Source: Streptomyces spectabilis (GTDB taxonomy: Bacteria; Actinomycetota; Actinomycetes; Streptomycetales; Streptomycetaceae). Taken from it: a stretch of 64,000 nt of DNA. The position numbers were made by a program, and so were the translations under genes. Each line of letters opens with the position of its first letter. Position 1 is the stretch's first letter. The notes beneath the pieces are model-generated. The model had not been told where the DNA came from, ran no database searches, and worked only from the letters and a program-made list of their open reading frames with translations. Location: assembly GCF_008704795.1 (NCBI RefSeq), contig NZ_CP023690.1:2056501-2120500 (forward strand). The letters run 5' to 3'. This document shows, piece after piece, positions 41,596 to 54,294 of the stretch.

Positions 41596-41618
41596 AGCCC
41601 GGTTCTCGGGGGGACGGC

Positions 41619-44216
<2,598 letters not shown>

Positions 44217-44372
44217 GAGCGCTCCCTGTGCGCGATCGGGTCCCCCGGTCAGGTCCCGAAGTGCCCATGGTATCGATCCTGGGCCCACGGCTCGCCTTCG
44301 GCCGGTGAGACGGCTCCGTACTGGAGAAACGCCAGAGGCGGGCGCCGGATTCCGCCGGGCCCGCCTCGCTGT

Positions 44373-44402
44373 CCCGTGGGGCCGCCGCAGCGGCCCCACG
44401 GG
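44373..44402 (-). terminator. apt terminator hairpin
   Basis: Perfect 12-bp stem CCCGTGGGGCCG with CGGCCCCACGGG around a CCGCAG loop, 4 bases after the apt stop. It lies between apt and relA, so relA probably has its own promoter as well as any read-through. Confidence 0.7.
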
Positions 44403-44406
44403 GTCC

Positions 44407-44967
44407 TCAGACCGTGAGGAGCGCCTCCAGGGGAGCACCGTCCAGAGCGGGAACCAGCCGCTCCCGGCCGCCCAGGAAGCCCAGCTCCATCAGGACCGCC
44501 ACCCCGGCCACCTCGGCACCGGCACGGCGGATCAGCCGCAGCGACGCCTCGGCGGTGCCGCCGGTGGCCAGGACGTCGTCGATGACCATGACGCGGTCGC
44601 CCGCGGCGAGGTCCTCGGCGTGCACCTCGATCTCGGCGCTGCCGTACTCCAGGTCGTAGGCCTGGCTGAGCGTGGCTCCGGGGAGCTTGCCCGCCTTGCG
44701 GACCGGGATGAAGCCGACTCCGGCGCGCAGGGCCGCCGGGGCGCCCAGGATGAAGCCGCGGGCCTCCAGGCCGACGATCTTCGTGGCGCCGCTGCGCACG
44801 CTCAGGTCGGCGAGCGCGTCGGTGAGCGCCGCGAAGGCCGCCGGGTCGGCGAGCAGCGGGGTGATGTCCTTGAACATCACTCCGGGCGTGGGGTAGTCCG
44901 CCACGTCGCGGATGCGGCTGAGCAGCAGTTCCTTGATCCCGGTCATCGGGGTTTCCGTCTCCGTCAT
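44407..44967 (-). CDS. apt: Adenine phosphoribosyltransferase
   Basis: 186 residues from the ATG at 44967. It salvages adenine to AMP with PRPP. Motifs are [29 protein letters not shown] and the PRPP loop [13 protein letters not shown]. The start overlaps the secF stop by 4 bases, a purine salvage gene coupled to the export genes. The apt-relA order is common in actinobacteria. Confidence 0.96.
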   Translation of the reverse strand: MTETETPMTGIKELLLSRIRDVADYPTPGVMFKDITPLLADPAAFAALTDALADLSVRSGATKIVGLEARGFILGAPAALRAGVGFIPVRKAGKLPGATLSQAYDLEYGSAEIEVHAEDLAAGDRVMVIDDVLATGGTAEASLRLIRRAGAEVAGVAVLMELGFLGGRERLVPALDGAPLEALLTV

Positions 44968-46097
44968 CGGCGCTTGCCCGAGGGGCGGCCGCGGCCGCGG
45001 TTGCGGACGGGCTGGGCGCGGGGGCCGGAGCGCGGGCCGACGACCGCGGGGGCCGTGTCGTCGCCGTCCTCGGTGTCCTCGGTGGCGTCGGCGTCCGGCG
45101 CCGGGGCCTCCTCGGACTCGCCCTTGGCGGCGGCCGCCCGGCGCTTGGCGAGCACCCGCTTCTTGAGCGCCTTCATCTGCGGGTCGGTCTCCTTGAAGTC
45201 GGCGACCAGCGGAGTGGCGATGAAGATCGACGAGTACGCGCCCGCGGCGAGACCGACGAACAGCGACAGCGAGATGTCGTTCAGCATGCCGGCGCCGAGG
45301 AAGCCGCCGCCGATGAACAGCAGACCGGCCACCGGGAGCAGCGCGACGACCGTCGTGTTGATCGACCGGACCAGCGTGCTGTTGATGGAACGGTTGGCGA
45401 CCTCGCTGTAGGTGAAGCGGGTCTGCTTGGCGAGGTCCTTCGACTGTTCCTTGAGGCTGTCGAAGACCACGACCGTGTCGTACAGCGAGTAGCCGAGGAT
45501 CGTCAGCAGACCGATGACCGTACCCGGCGTCACCTCGAAGCCGACGAGTGCGTACACACCCACGGTGATGGTGAGGTCGTGGATGAGCGCGATGAGCGCG
45601 GCCAGGGCCATGCGCCACTCGAAGGCGATGGCCAGGTAGATCACCACGAGGATCATGAAGATCGCCAGGCCCTGCCAGGCCTTGTTGGCGATCTGGTCAC
45701 CCCAGCTGGGACCCACCAGGTCGGCGTTGATGTCGTCCGCCTTCACGTCCAGCTCCTTGGCGAGCTCGGACTTGATGTGGTCGGACTTGTCGGTGTCGAC
45801 GCCGCTGATCTGGATGCGCAGCGTGTCGTTGCCGAGCCGCTGGGCGATCGCCTGGTGGCCGGAGGCCTCCTCCGCGACCTCCTCGGCCGTGGCGGAGGAG
45901 ACGCTGGTCTTGGGCGTGTTGAAGACGGCGCCGCCCTCGAACTCGATGCCCATGTGCAGGCCCCGCACCATCAGGGCCACGAAGGCCGTGATGGTGATGA
46001 GGATCGAGATGCCATACCAGATCTTGCGCTTGCCGACGAAGTCGTAGCCGACCTCGCCGCGGTAGAGCCGGGCGCCGAGATTGCCGAGCTTCGACAT
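44964..46097 (-). CDS. secF: Protein translocase subunit SecF
   Basis: 377 residues. SecDF uses the proton gradient to pull proteins out of the Sec channel. Six transmembrane segments with the large extracytoplasmic loop after the first are visible. The conserved FEGGAVF-type GIEFEGGAVFNT and TVVVFDSLKEQ motifs are present. The C-terminal tail is acidic then Arg-rich ([12 protein letters not shown]). One base separates it from secD. Confidence 0.96.
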   Translation of the reverse strand: MSKLGNLGARLYRGEVGYDFVGKRKIWYGISILITITAFVALMVRGLHMGIEFEGGAVFNTPKTSVSSATAEEVAEEASGHQAIAQRLGNDTLRIQISGVDTDKSDHIKSELAKELDVKADDINADLVGPSWGDQIANKAWQGLAIFMILVVIYLAIAFEWRMALAALIALIHDLTITVGVYALVGFEVTPGTVIGLLTILGYSLYDTVVVFDSLKEQSKDLAKQTRFTYSEVANRSINSTLVRSINTTVVALLPVAGLLFIGGGFLGAGMLNDISLSLFVGLAAGAYSSIFIATPLVADFKETDPQMKALKKRVLAKRRAAAAKGESEEAPAPDADATEDTEDGDDTAPAVVGPRSGPRAQPVRNRGRGRPSGKRR

Positions 46098-46098
46098 C

Positions 46099-47922
46099 TC
46101 ACGCCTCCTTCGGGTCGACGGGGGCGGCGGGGGCGCTCGTACGGCGCGAGCGGCGCAGCGGAGGGGTGACTCCGAGCCGCTTCGGGTCGAGACCGGACCA
46201 CTTGTGGCCGCTCGCGAAGAACTTCTTGCGGGCCATGATCGTCATCAGCGGCTTGGTGAAGAAGAACACCACCACGACGTCGAGGAGCGTGGTCAGACCC
46301 AGCGTGAACGCGAAGCCCTGGACCTTGCCGACGGTGACGACGAAGAGCACCGCGGCGGCGAGGAACGACACGAAGTCCGACACCAGGATGGTGCGCCGGG
46401 CCCGCGGCCAGGCGCGCTCGACGGCCGGCCGCAGCGTACGGCCCTCCCGGATCTCGTCCCTTATGCGCTCGAAGTAGACGATGAAGGAGTCGGCCGTGAT
46501 GCCGATGGCGACGATCGCACCGCAGACGGCGGGCAGGTTCAGCGCGAACTTAATGGTCGGGCCGAGCAGCGTCATGATCGTGTACGTCAGCGCCGCGGAG
46601 ACACCGAGGCTCGCGATGGCGATGAGCGCCAGGCCGCGGTAGTACGCCACCAGGTAGATGATGACGAGCGCGAGGCCGATGGCGCCGGCGATCAGACCGG
46701 CGCGCAGCTGCTCGCCGCCGAGGGCCGCGCTGACGGTGGTGACGCTCTGCTCCTTGAAGGTCAGCGGGAGCGCGCCGTAGGACAGGATGTTGGCCAGGTC
46801 CTTGGCCTCGTCCTGGTCGAAGCTGCCGGAGATCTCGGCCTGGCCGCCGGTCAGCGCCTGCTGGACGAAGGGCCAGGAGACGACCTCGCCGTCCATGACG
46901 ATGCCGAACTCGTTCTGCGGGGACTGCTTGCCGGCGAGCTTGCCGGTGATGTCGCCGAACTGCTTGGCGCCGGTCTTGGAGAAGTCCATCGTGACCTTCC
47001 AGCCCGCGGCACCCTGGGTGTCGAAGACGGCCTTGGCGTCGTCGACCTCCTTGCCGCTGACCTCGGACGGGCCAAGGATGAACTTGTTCCAGTTGTCGTC
47101 GCTGTCCTTGCCACAGGCCACGACCGGATCGGTCGGCTTGATGCCTTCCTTGATCTTCGTGCGGACCTTGGGGTCGGTGCAGTCGAGCTTGGCGAACTGC
47201 TCCTGAAGCTGGGCGGAGGGGGCGCCGGTGGGGTCGGGCTTCGGCGTCTCGTCCTTCTTGTCCTGCGGCTTGTCGCTGGACTTCCCGGACGGGGTGGGCT
47301 CGTCCTTCAGGCCGTCGGTGACGGAACGGCCCTGGGTCGTGGGCGTCGAGGAGGGGGAGGCGGACTCGTCCTTGGACTTGTCGCCGGACTTGTCGCCCTT
47401 GTCGCCGTCCTTGTCCGTGCCCTTGTCGCTGGCGCCGGGGGTCGGGGACGAGCTGGGCTTGTCCTTCTTGTCCTTGTCGCCCTTGTCGCCCTTCTTGCCG
47501 CCGTCCACCGGAACGCTGGGCTGACGGGCGATGACCGGCCGGAAGAAGAGCTGCGCGGTGGTGCCGACCTGCGCTCGCGCCTGCTTGGCGTTCGTGCCCT
47601 TGGGGATGTTGACGATGATGTTCTCGGAGCCCTGGGTCTGGACCTCGGCCTCGGAGACACCCAGACCATTGACACGCTTGTTGATGATGTCAACAGCGGT
47701 GTTCATGTTGGTCTCGTTGATCGCGTTCTTCTGGCCCGGCTCGTTCTTCGCCTGGAGCGTGATGCTCGTACCACCGGCGAGGTCGATACCGAGGCGGGGC
47801 GTGGTGTGCCCGGAGAGGAACATCCCCCCGGTGAGCGCCACCAGGGCGATCAGGATGAAGACCAGGGTGCGACCCGGTTTCCCCTGGGTTCCCTGCCTTC
47901 GGCCCTTCTTGGGTGCTGCCAC
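46099..47922 (-). CDS. secD: Protein translocase subunit SecD with low-complexity insert
   Basis: 607 residues from the GTG at 47922. It is SecF's partner. The first transmembrane helix is near residues 19-36, followed by GIDLAGGTSITLQA. The extracytoplasmic domain carries an insert (about 137-238) made mostly of Lys, Asp, Ser, Thr and Pro (GKKGDKGDKDKKDK and similar). The C-terminal transmembrane block has GIAVDSF-like GITADSFIVYFERIRDE. A longer frame begins in the yajC-secD gap and lacks a ribosome site. Confidence 0.95.
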   Translation of the reverse strand: MAAPKKGRRQGTQGKPGRTLVFILIALVALTGGMFLSGHTTPRLGIDLAGGTSITLQAKNEPGQKNAINETNMNTAVDIINKRVNGLGVSEAEVQTQGSENIIVNIPKGTNAKQARAQVGTTAQLFFRPVIARQPSVPVDGGKKGDKGDKDKKDKPSSSPTPGASDKGTDKDGDKGDKSGDKSKDESASPSSTPTTQGRSVTDGLKDEPTPSGKSSDKPQDKKDETPKPDPTGAPSAQLQEQFAKLDCTDPKVRTKIKEGIKPTDPVVACGKDSDDNWNKFILGPSEVSGKEVDDAKAVFDTQGAAGWKVTMDFSKTGAKQFGDITGKLAGKQSPQNEFGIVMDGEVVSWPFVQQALTGGQAEISGSFDQDEAKDLANILSYGALPLTFKEQSVTTVSAALGGEQLRAGLIAGAIGLALVIIYLVAYYRGLALIAIASLGVSAALTYTIMTLLGPTIKFALNLPAVCGAIVAIGITADSFIVYFERIRDEIREGRTLRPAVERAWPRARRTILVSDFVSFLAAAVLFVVTVGKVQGFAFTLGLTTLLDVVVVFFFTKPLMTIMARKKFFASGHKWSGLDPKRLGVTPPLRRSRRTSAPAAPVDPKEA

Positions 47923-48093
47923 CTTCTCGTTCTCCCTGTCCAACCGCCGGCCTGCGGGGTGCTCCCCTGGCCTTCGCTGAGCGGAGGGGGTCCCGGGCGG
48001 GCGGCCATGAAGTTGTGTCGAGACGCGGCGCGAAATCACCTGCGGCGGGGGCCGCGGTGCGCGAGCGGGCGCACGTCGGGCCCCCGGCTGTGA

Positions 48094-48561
48094 CTACTTC
48101 GCGCCGGACTCGCCGTCGGTCTTCTTCGGCTCTGCGTCTGCGGCCTCGGGGGCCTCGTCGGCCGCGTCCTTCTTGCCGAGGTCGATGCGCGAGTCGTCGG
48201 ACACGGGCTCGTCGGTCTCGTCGGTCTCGGTGAGGGAGGAGGCGTCGTCCGGCACCACCGGGGTGTCGTCCTCGGGCTCCGCGCCGTGCACGATGCGGTT
48301 GTACTCGTCGTCGTCCAGGACGGCGCCGATGGCGTTCTTCGCGTAAACCGCGTGGACGCCCGGGGCCACCTCAAGGAGGACCGAGTCGTCGTGAACCTCC
48401 TTGACGGTGGCGTACATGCCTCCGATGGTGCGGATGCCGGTGCCAGGCGTCATGTCGCTGCGCATCTGGGCGGCCGCCTGCTGCTTCTTCTTGGCGGACC
48501 GGGTCATCAGGAACATGGCCCCGATGAGCACGATGAACGGGAGGAGGGTCACGATATTCAC
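48094..48561 (-). CDS. yajC: Preprotein translocase subunit YajC
   Basis: 155 residues from the GTG at 48561, preceded by AAGGA. One N-terminal transmembrane helix (NIVTLLPFIVLIGAMFLM) is followed by the YajC core (VGSRV-like PGTGIRTIGGMYATVKEV). A long acidic tail rich in Asp, Glu and Thr follows. It is upstream of secD by 171 bases, the usual yajC-secD-secF order. Confidence 0.93.
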   Translation of the reverse strand: MNIVTLLPFIVLIGAMFLMTRSAKKKQQAAAQMRSDMTPGTGIRTIGGMYATVKEVHDDSVLLEVAPGVHAVYAKNAIGAVLDDDEYNRIVHGAEPEDDTPVVPDDASSLTETDETDEPVSDDSRIDLGKKDAADEAPEAADAEPKKTDGESGAK

Positions 48562-48738
48562 GGGACGGAGTTTCCTTCGCACGACCGCGTGTGGGGGCGG
48601 CCTGATGGATGGGGGTGGGCGGCGCTGCCTATAGAGGCGGCATCGGCGGAGTCTAAGCGAGTCCGCGCCTAACGAACAACGCTCAGCATGGCACCGCAGT
48701 TCCTGACCGTGCGACTCTCCGCGCCGTCACCGTCCGTG

Positions 48739-49824
48739 TCACGTCCCGAACAGGTCTTGTTGGCCACTTCGCGTCCCCTGTCCCGGCGGGGTCAGGCCCA
48801 GATGCGACCAGGCGGCGGGCGTGGCGACGCGGCCGCGAGGGGTGCGGGCGAGCAGGCCCTCGCGCACCAGGAACGGCTCGGCCACCTCCTCGACCGTCTC
48901 GCGCTCCTCCCCCACCGCCACGGCCAGTGTCGACAGGCCGACCGGGCCGCCGCCGAAGAGCTTCAGGAGGGCTTCGAGCACCGCGCGGTCGAGGCGGTCG
49001 AGGCCGCGCGAGTCGACCTCGTAGACGCCGAGGGCGGCGCCCGCGATCTCGCGGTCGATCACGCCGTCCGCCTTGACCTGCGCATAGTCCCGTACGCGGC
49101 GCAGCAGGCGGTTGGCGATGCGCGGGGTGCCACGGGAGCGGCCCGCGATCTCGGCGGCGCCGTCCGTGTCGATCTCCACGTCGAGCAGGCTCGCCGAGCG
49201 GTGGATCACTCGCTGCAACTCGGCCGGTTCGTAGAACTCCATGTGCGCGGTGAAGCCGAAGCGGTCGCGCAGCGGCGGCGGCAGGAGTCCCGCGCGCGTG
49301 GTGGCGCCGACCAGGGTGAACGGCGGCAGCTCCAGGGGGATGGCGGTGGCGCCGGGGCCCTTGCCGACGATGACGTCGACGCGGAAGTCCTCCATCGCCA
49401 TGTACAGCATCTCCTCGGCGGGCCGGGACATGCGGTGGATCTCGTCGAGGAAGAGGACCTCGCCCTCCTGGAGCGAGGACAGGATCGCCGCGAGGTCGCC
49501 CGCGTGCTGGATCGCCGGGCCGCTGGTGATGCGGATCGGGGCGCCCATCTCGGCGGCGATGATCATCGACAGGGTGGTCTTGCCGAGCCCCGGGGCGCCG
49601 GAGAGCAGGACGTGGTCGGCGGTGGCGCCGCGGGCCCGGGCGGCGCGCAGCACGAGGTCGAGCTGCTCCCTGACCTTCTCCTGGCCGATGAACTCACCCA
49701 GGTCCTTGGGGCGGAGGGCGGCCTCGACCGCCTGGTCCTCACCGTCGGCGACGGCGCCCACGAGCCGCTCGTCGGCCGCGCCGGGTGCGGCCGTGGTCTC
49801 GTCGGTCGGGTCGTCCCAGTTCAT
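48739..49824 (-). CDS. ruvB: Holliday junction branch-migration helicase RuvB
   Basis: 361 residues. It is the hexameric AAA+ motor that drives branch migration with Ruv[16 protein letters not shown]-loop GAPGLGKT (76-83), Walker [10 protein letters not shown], sensor 1 GATTRAG and the C-terminal winged helix with [13 protein letters not shown] are all visible. It lies 48 bases after ruvA and 177 bases before yajC. Confidence 0.97.
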   Translation of the reverse strand: MNWDDPTDETTAAPGAADERLVGAVADGEDQAVEAALRPKDLGEFIGQEKVREQLDLVLRAARARGATADHVLLSGAPGLGKTTLSMIIAAEMGAPIRITSGPAIQHAGDLAAILSSLQEGEVLFLDEIHRMSRPAEEMLYMAMEDFRVDVIVGKGPGATAIPLELPPFTLVGATTRAGLLPPPLRDRFGFTAHMEFYEPAELQRVIHRSASLLDVEIDTDGAAEIAGRSRGTPRIANRLLRRVRDYAQVKADGVIDREIAGAALGVYEVDSRGLDRLDRAVLEALLKLFGGGPVGLSTLAVAVGEERETVEEVAEPFLVREGLLARTPRGRVATPAAWSHLGLTPPGQGTRSGQQDLFGT

Positions 49825-49872
49825 GCGGTGTGCCTCGCGGGGTCTGTCGTCGGGCCGATGGAGAGGTGGGGC

Positions 49873-50484
49873 TCAGCGGGTGCGGTTCAGCGTCTGGAGG
49901 GCGGCCTTCAGGAGCTGGCCGACCTGCGGATTCCCTCCGGCCGCCGCGGCCTGCGGGGCGACGGCGGTGACCGCCTCGTCGGCCTCTCGCGTCGCGTATC
50001 CGAGGCCGATGAGCGCGGCGTGCAGCTGCTCGCGCCAGCCCTGGGTGACGGGGGTGCCGACGGCCGGGCCGCCGGTGCCGAGGGGCTCGCCGAGGCGGTC
50101 CTTCAGCTCCAGGAGCAGCTTCTGCGCGCCCTTCTTGCCGATCCCGGGCACGGCGGTGAGCGCCTTCTCGTCCCCGGTGGAGACCGCGCGGCGCAGGTCG
50201 TCCGGGCTGTGCACGGCGAGCATGGCCTGGGCCAGGCGCGGACCGACTCCGCTGGCGGTCTGGAGCAGCTCGAAGGTCTGCCGCTCGTCGTCGTCGGCGA
50301 AGCCGTACAGCGTGAGCGAGTCCTCCCGGACGACCAGGGAGGTGGCGAGCTTGGCGGTCTTGCCGACGCGGAGCGTGGAGAGCGTGTTGGGCGTGCACTG
50401 GACGGCCATGCCGACACCGCCCACTTCGACCACGGCGGTGTCCGGGGCGAGGGCGGCGACCGGGCCGCTGACGAAGGCGATCAT
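49873..50484 (-). CDS. ruvA: Holliday junction binding protein RuvA
   Basis: 203 residues from the ATG at 50484. It binds the four-way junction and recruits RuvB. An OB domain ([25 protein letters not shown]) is followed by tandem HhH motifs ([29 protein letters not shown]) and the C-terminal RuvB-binding helices. Its start overlaps the ruvC stop by 4 bases. Confidence 0.96.
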   Translation of the reverse strand: MIAFVSGPVAALAPDTAVVEVGGVGMAVQCTPNTLSTLRVGKTAKLATSLVVREDSLTLYGFADDDERQTFELLQTASGVGPRLAQAMLAVHSPDDLRRAVSTGDEKALTAVPGIGKKGAQKLLLELKDRLGEPLGTGGPAVGTPVTQGWREQLHAALIGLGYATREADEAVTAVAPQAAAAGGNPQVGQLLKAALQTLNRTR

Positions 50485-51011
50485 GCCGTACGGCCTTTCC
50501 TTGCGTGCAGGGCTTGGGCCTGCTGGAGTCTGTTCTGCGCGGGGGCGCGCCAGATGTGGCAGATGGCGAGCGCGAGGGCGTCGGCGGCGTCGGCCGGCTT
50601 GGGCGGCGCGTCGAGCCGGAGCAGCCGCGTCACCATCGCTCCGACCTGGGCCTTGTCGGCCCGGCCCGAGCCGGTCACGGCGGCCTTGACCTCGCTGGGG
50701 GTGTGCAGGGCGACCGGGATGCCGCGGCGGGACGCGCACAGCATGGCGACGGCGCTGGCCTGGGCCGTGCCCATGACCGTGCGCACGTTGTGCTGGCTGA
50801 ACACGCGCTCCACGGCGAGGACTTCGGGACGGTGCTCGTCCAGCCAGTGCTCGATGCCCGCCTCGATGGCCACGAGGCGGCTGCCGAGCTCCGCGTCGGC
50901 GGGGGTGCGGACGACGCCGACGCCGCGCATCGTCAGCGGGCGGCCCGCGGCGCCCTCGACGACGCCGACACCGCACCGGGTGAGACCCGGGTCAACGCCC
51001 AGTACCCGCAC
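50481..51011 (-). CDS. ruvC: Crossover junction endodeoxyribonuclease RuvC
   Basis: 176 residues from the GTG at 51011. It cuts Holliday junctions symmetrically. Catalytic acids are visible: D7 in [11 protein letters not shown], the Glu in [11 protein letters not shown], and the late [11 protein letters not shown]sp pair. It is the first gene of ruvCAB and is preceded by the yebC terminator. Confidence 0.97.
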   Translation of the reverse strand: MRVLGVDPGLTRCGVGVVEGAAGRPLTMRGVGVVRTPADAELGSRLVAIEAGIEHWLDEHRPEVLAVERVFSQHNVRTVMGTAQASAVAMLCASRRGIPVALHTPSEVKAAVTGSGRADKAQVGAMVTRLLRLDAPPKPADAADALALAICHIWRAPAQNRLQQAQALHARKGRTA

Positions 51012-51070
51012 CGCATCCCCCTCAGTCGATCGCCTGTTTGTGCAGGCTATCGGGTGCCACTGACAAAGCG

Positions 51071-51102
51071 ACGGGCCGACGGGGTGTGTCCCGTCGGCCC
51101 GT
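51071..51102 (-). terminator. yebC terminator hairpin
   Basis: Perfect 13-bp stem ACGGGCCGACGGG with CCCGTCGGCCCGT around a GTGTGT loop, 14 bases after the yebC stop and 60 bases before ruvC. Confidence 0.8.
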
Positions 51103-51115
51103 GTGCCTCGTCAGG

Positions 51116-51868
51116 TCAGGCGTCGACCTTCTCCATGACCTCGTCGGAGACGTCGAAGTTGGCGAAGACGTTCTGCACGTCGTCGCTGTCCTCCAGCGCG
51201 TCGATCAGCTTGAAGATCTTGCGCGCGCCGTCCTCGTCCAGCTCGATCTGCATGGTCGGGACGAAGTTGGCGTCGGCCGAGTCGTAGTCGATCCCGGCCT
51301 CCTGGAGGGCGGTGCGGACCGCGACCAGGTCGGTGGCCTCGCTGAGCACCTCGAAGGACTCGCCCAGGTCGTTGACCTCTTCGGCGCCCGCGTCCAGGAC
51401 GGCGCCCAGGACGTCGTCCTCGGACAGCTCGCCCTTGGGGACGATCACGACGCCCTTGCGGTTGAACAGGTACGACACGGAGCCCGGGTCGGCCATGGAG
51501 CCGCCGTTGCGGGTCATGGCGACGCGGACCTCGGAGGCGGCGCGGTTGCGGTTGTCCGTCAGACACTCGATGAGCACCGCGACGCCGTTCGGGCCGTAGC
51601 CCTCGTACATGATCGTCTCGTAGTCGGCGCCGCCGGCCTCGAGGCCTGCGCCGCGCTTGAGCGCGGAGTCGATGTTCTTGTTGGGCACCGACTGCTTCTT
51701 GGCCTTCTGCACGGCGTCGAAGAGCGTCGGGTTGCCGTCCAGGTCGGCGCCGCCGGTGCGGGCCGCGACCTCGATGTTCTTGATCAGCTTCGCGAAGAGC
51801 TTGCCGCGCTTGGCGTCGATCACGGCCTTCTTGTGCTTCGTCGTAGCCCATTTAGAGTGGCCGGACAT
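51116..51868 (-). CDS. yebC: YebC/PmpR-family protein (transcription or translation factor)
   Basis: 250 residues. [28 protein letters not shown] at the N-terminus and [19 protein letters not shown] are signatures. The family was named as transcription regulators; recent work ties it to relief of ribosome stalling at proline stretches, alongside EF-P. It lies 49 bases after pdxT and upstream of ruvC, the common genomic place. Confidence 0.93.
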   Translation of the reverse strand: MSGHSKWATTKHKKAVIDAKRGKLFAKLIKNIEVAARTGGADLDGNPTLFDAVQKAKKQSVPNKNIDSALKRGAGLEAGGADYETIMYEGYGPNGVAVLIECLTDNRNRAASEVRVAMTRNGGSMADPGSVSYLFNRKGVVIVPKGELSEDDVLGAVLDAGAEEVNDLGESFEVLSEATDLVAVRTALQEAGIDYDSADANFVPTMQIELDEDGARKIFKLIDALEDSDDVQNVFANFDVSDEVMEKVDA

Positions 51869-51917
51869 CTGCCTGTCTCCTTCGCGTAACCAACCTCGAT
51901 AACGAACGTCAGAGATC

Positions 51918-52529
51918 CTACAAGGACCGCCGCCCCTGCTCGGCCCTGACCATGTCCACGAACAGCCCGTGCACCCGGTGGTCGCCCGTCAGCTCCGGGT
52001 GGAAGGACGTGGCGAGCGCGTTGCCCTGACGGACGGCGACGATGTGGCCGCCGTGCTCGGCGAGCACCTCGGTCTCGGCGCCGACCGACTCCACCCAGGG
52101 GGCCCGGATGAAGACGCCCTCTACAGGGTCGCCCTCGACACCCTTCATGTCGACCGCGCTCTCGAAGGACTCGTTCTGCCGTCCGAAGGCGTTGCGCCGC
52201 ACGATCATGTTGATGCCGCCGATCGTCTCCTGGCCCGAGCGCGGGTCGAGGATCTTGTCGGCGAGCATGATCATGCCCGCGCAGGTGCCGTAGACCGGCA
52301 TTCCGGCGTGCACGCGCGCGCGAAGGGGCTCCAACAGGCCGAAGAGCACGGCCAGTTTGGAGATGGTGGTGGACTCGCCGCCGGGGATGACCAGGCCGTC
52401 GACCTCGGCGAGCTCCTCGGGGCGCCGGACCGGCCTGGCCACGGCGTCCGCCGAGGCCAGGGCGATCAGATGCTCCCGTACGTCGCCCTGGAGGGCCAGG
52501 ACGCCGATCACGGGTACGTCGTGCGCCAT
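51918..52529 (-). CDS. pdxT: Pyridoxal 5'-phosphate synthase glutaminase subunit
   Basis: 203 residues. It supplies ammonia to PdxS. The glutaminase signature GGESTT (50-55), the nucleophile C83 in GTCAGMIML and the SFHPEL His-Glu are intact. It starts 3 bases after pdxS, so the two make a fixed unit. Confidence 0.96.
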   Translation of the reverse strand: MAHDVPVIGVLALQGDVREHLIALASADAVARPVRRPEELAEVDGLVIPGGESTTISKLAVLFGLLEPLRARVHAGMPVYGTCAGMIMLADKILDPRSGQETIGGINMIVRRNAFGRQNESFESAVDMKGVEGDPVEGVFIRAPWVESVGAETEVLAEHGGHIVAVRQGNALATSFHPELTGDHRVHGLFVDMVRAEQGRRSL

Positions 52530-52532
52530 CGG

Positions 52533-53456
52533 TTACCAGCCGCGGTTCGCGTAGCGCTCGGCCTCGGGCAGCGTGTCGCAGTTGATGCCGACCATGGCCT
52601 CGCCGAGGTTGCGGGAGGCGTCCGCGATGACCTTGGGGTCGTCGTAGAAGGTGGTGGCCTTCACGATGGCGGCGGCGCGCTTGGCCGGGTCGCCGGACTT
52701 GAAGATGCCGGAGCCCACGAAGACGCCCTCGGCGCCGAGCTGGCGCATCAGCGCGGCGTCGGCGGGGGTGGCGACGCCACCCGCGGAGAACAGCACGACC
52801 GGCAGCTTGCCGAGCTCGGCGGTCTCCTTGACCAGCTCGTAGGGGGCGCGCAGCTCCTTGGCGGCGGCGTACAGCTCGTTGTTGTCGAAGCCGCGCAGCT
52901 TGGCGATCTCGTTCTTGATCTGGCGCAGGTGGCGCACGGCCTCGACCACGTTGCCGGTGCCGGCCTCGCCCTTGGAGCGGATCATGGCCGCGCCCTCGGC
53001 GATGCGGCGCAGGGCCTCGCCCAGGTTGGTGGCGCCGCACACGAAGGGGGTGGTGAAGGCGAACTTGTCGCTGTGGTTGACCTCGTCGGCCGGGGTCAGG
53101 ACCTCGGACTCGTCGATGTAGTCGACGCCGAGCGACTGCAGGACCTGGGCCTCGACGAAGTGGCCGATGCGGGACTTGGCCATGACCGGGATGGAGACGG
53201 CCTCGATGATCTCTTCGATCATGTTCGGGTCGGACATCCGGGCCACGCCGCCGTCCTTGCGGATGTCGGCCGGGACCCGCTCCAGGGCCATGACGGCGAC
53301 CGCGCCCGCGTCTTCGGCGATCTTCGCCTGCTCGGCGTTGACCACATCCATGATCACGCCGCCCTTGAGCTGCTCGGCCATGCCGCGCTTCACGCGGGCG
53401 GTGCCGGTGGCCGTGTTCTCGGCGGTGGTGGCGTTGCTGGAGAGCGTGCTGGACAC
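52533..53456 (-). CDS. pdxS: Pyridoxal 5'-phosphate synthase lyase subunit
   Basis: 307 residues from a GTG at 53456. It builds PLP from ribose 5-phosphate, glyceraldehyde 3-phosphate and ammonia. [16 protein letters not shown], the Schiff-base Lys in [10 protein letters not shown], and [14 protein letters not shown] are visible. The N-terminus has a Ser/Thr-rich 20-residue extension before the core. Upstream are 189 non-coding bases. Confidence 0.97.
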   Translation of the reverse strand: MSSTLSSNATTAENTATGTARVKRGMAEQLKGGVIMDVVNAEQAKIAEDAGAVAVMALERVPADIRKDGGVARMSDPNMIEEIIEAVSIPVMAKSRIGHFVEAQVLQSLGVDYIDESEVLTPADEVNHSDKFAFTTPFVCGATNLGEALRRIAEGAAMIRSKGEAGTGNVVEAVRHLRQIKNEIAKLRGFDNNELYAAAKELRAPYELVKETAELGKLPVVLFSAGGVATPADAALMRQLGAEGVFVGSGIFKSGDPAKRAAAIVKATTFYDDPKVIADASRNLGEAMVGINCDTLPEAERYANRGW

Positions 53457-53645
53457 GGGTTGACCTCACTCGGTGGAGACTCGGGGAAAGCGAGCTGCTG
53501 AGAGCTGCGGGTGGCGATTCCGCCGACTTGAGGAAACGCCTGCGGACCAGGCCACAGCAAGGGCCAATGGTGAGGCGGTGGATCGTTTTGCGGACCTCCG
53601 GTCCGCTCCCGTGACGGGGGTACGACGCTCGGTGACCCCTCCGTG

Positions 53646-54191
53646 CTACGCCGCGGTACGGTCCGCGAGGGCCACCGGGGGCTCGTCGTCCATCTCCACC
53701 GCCATCGGGAACGGCGCGTGCCCGGCGAGCCGGAACCAGCGCACCTTGCGGTGGCGGCGCAGCGCGCGGGCCGCGCGCACCGCGTCGTTGTGGAAGCGCC
53801 GCGCCATCGGCACCCGGCGCACGGCCGCGGCGAGCTCCCGCGTGGCCTCCTCGCCGCCCGGCGCCTCCCGCACGGCCTCGACCTGCTGCGCCTCTCCGAA
53901 GACCGCGCGCAAGGCCTGGCTCAGCTCGCTCTCCGCGACCTCGCGGTGCTCCTCCTCCGCCTGCCGGGCCGCGTGCGCCGCCTCGTACAGGACGATCGAC
54001 GCGGCCGGATCGAGCACTCCGGAGGTGGCCAACTCCTGGGCCACCGAGGCGCGCCGCAGCAGCTGCGCGTCGAGTGCGGCGCGGGCCGCGTCGATGCGCG
54101 CGTGCAGCCGGTCCAGGCGGCCCGCGGTCCAGCTCAGGTAGAGGCCGATCGCGAACAGGGCGGCCGCGATCCAGATCAAAGTGGAGGTCAC
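53646..54191 (-). CDS. Small membrane protein with helical cytoplasmic region
   Basis: 181 residues. An N-terminal transmembrane helix (about 3-20: STLIWIAAALFAIGLYLS) is followed by a long charged helical region (about 24-125) and a basic segment (RALRRHRKVRWFRLAGHAP). It resembles LemA-type topology but I do not see the LemA signature. It is 103 bases downstream of pimA on the same strand. Function unknown; its place beside PIM genes is the only hint. Confidence 0.75.
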   Translation of the reverse strand: MTSTLIWIAAALFAIGLYLSWTAGRLDRLHARIDAARAALDAQLLRRASVAQELATSGVLDPAASIVLYEAAHAARQAEEEHREVAESELSQALRAVFGEAQQVEAVREAPGGEEATRELAAAVRRVPMARRFHNDAVRAARALRRHRKVRWFRLAGHAPFPMAVEMDDEPPVALADRTAA

Positions 54192-54294
54192 AGCGGCCTA
54201 GGCTACCGCTGGGGCCGGGCAGCGACGGCAGGGCCGGGCCCCGGTGCCCCGTGCTTGCCCCGGCGTTGCCCGAGCCGCCCGGCCGACCGGGCCG

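Noticed and set aside
53590..53606. 7-bp hairpin upstream of pdxS as terminator of the membrane protein gene at 53646
   Set aside because: The stem is short and the minus strand is followed by A residues, not U.
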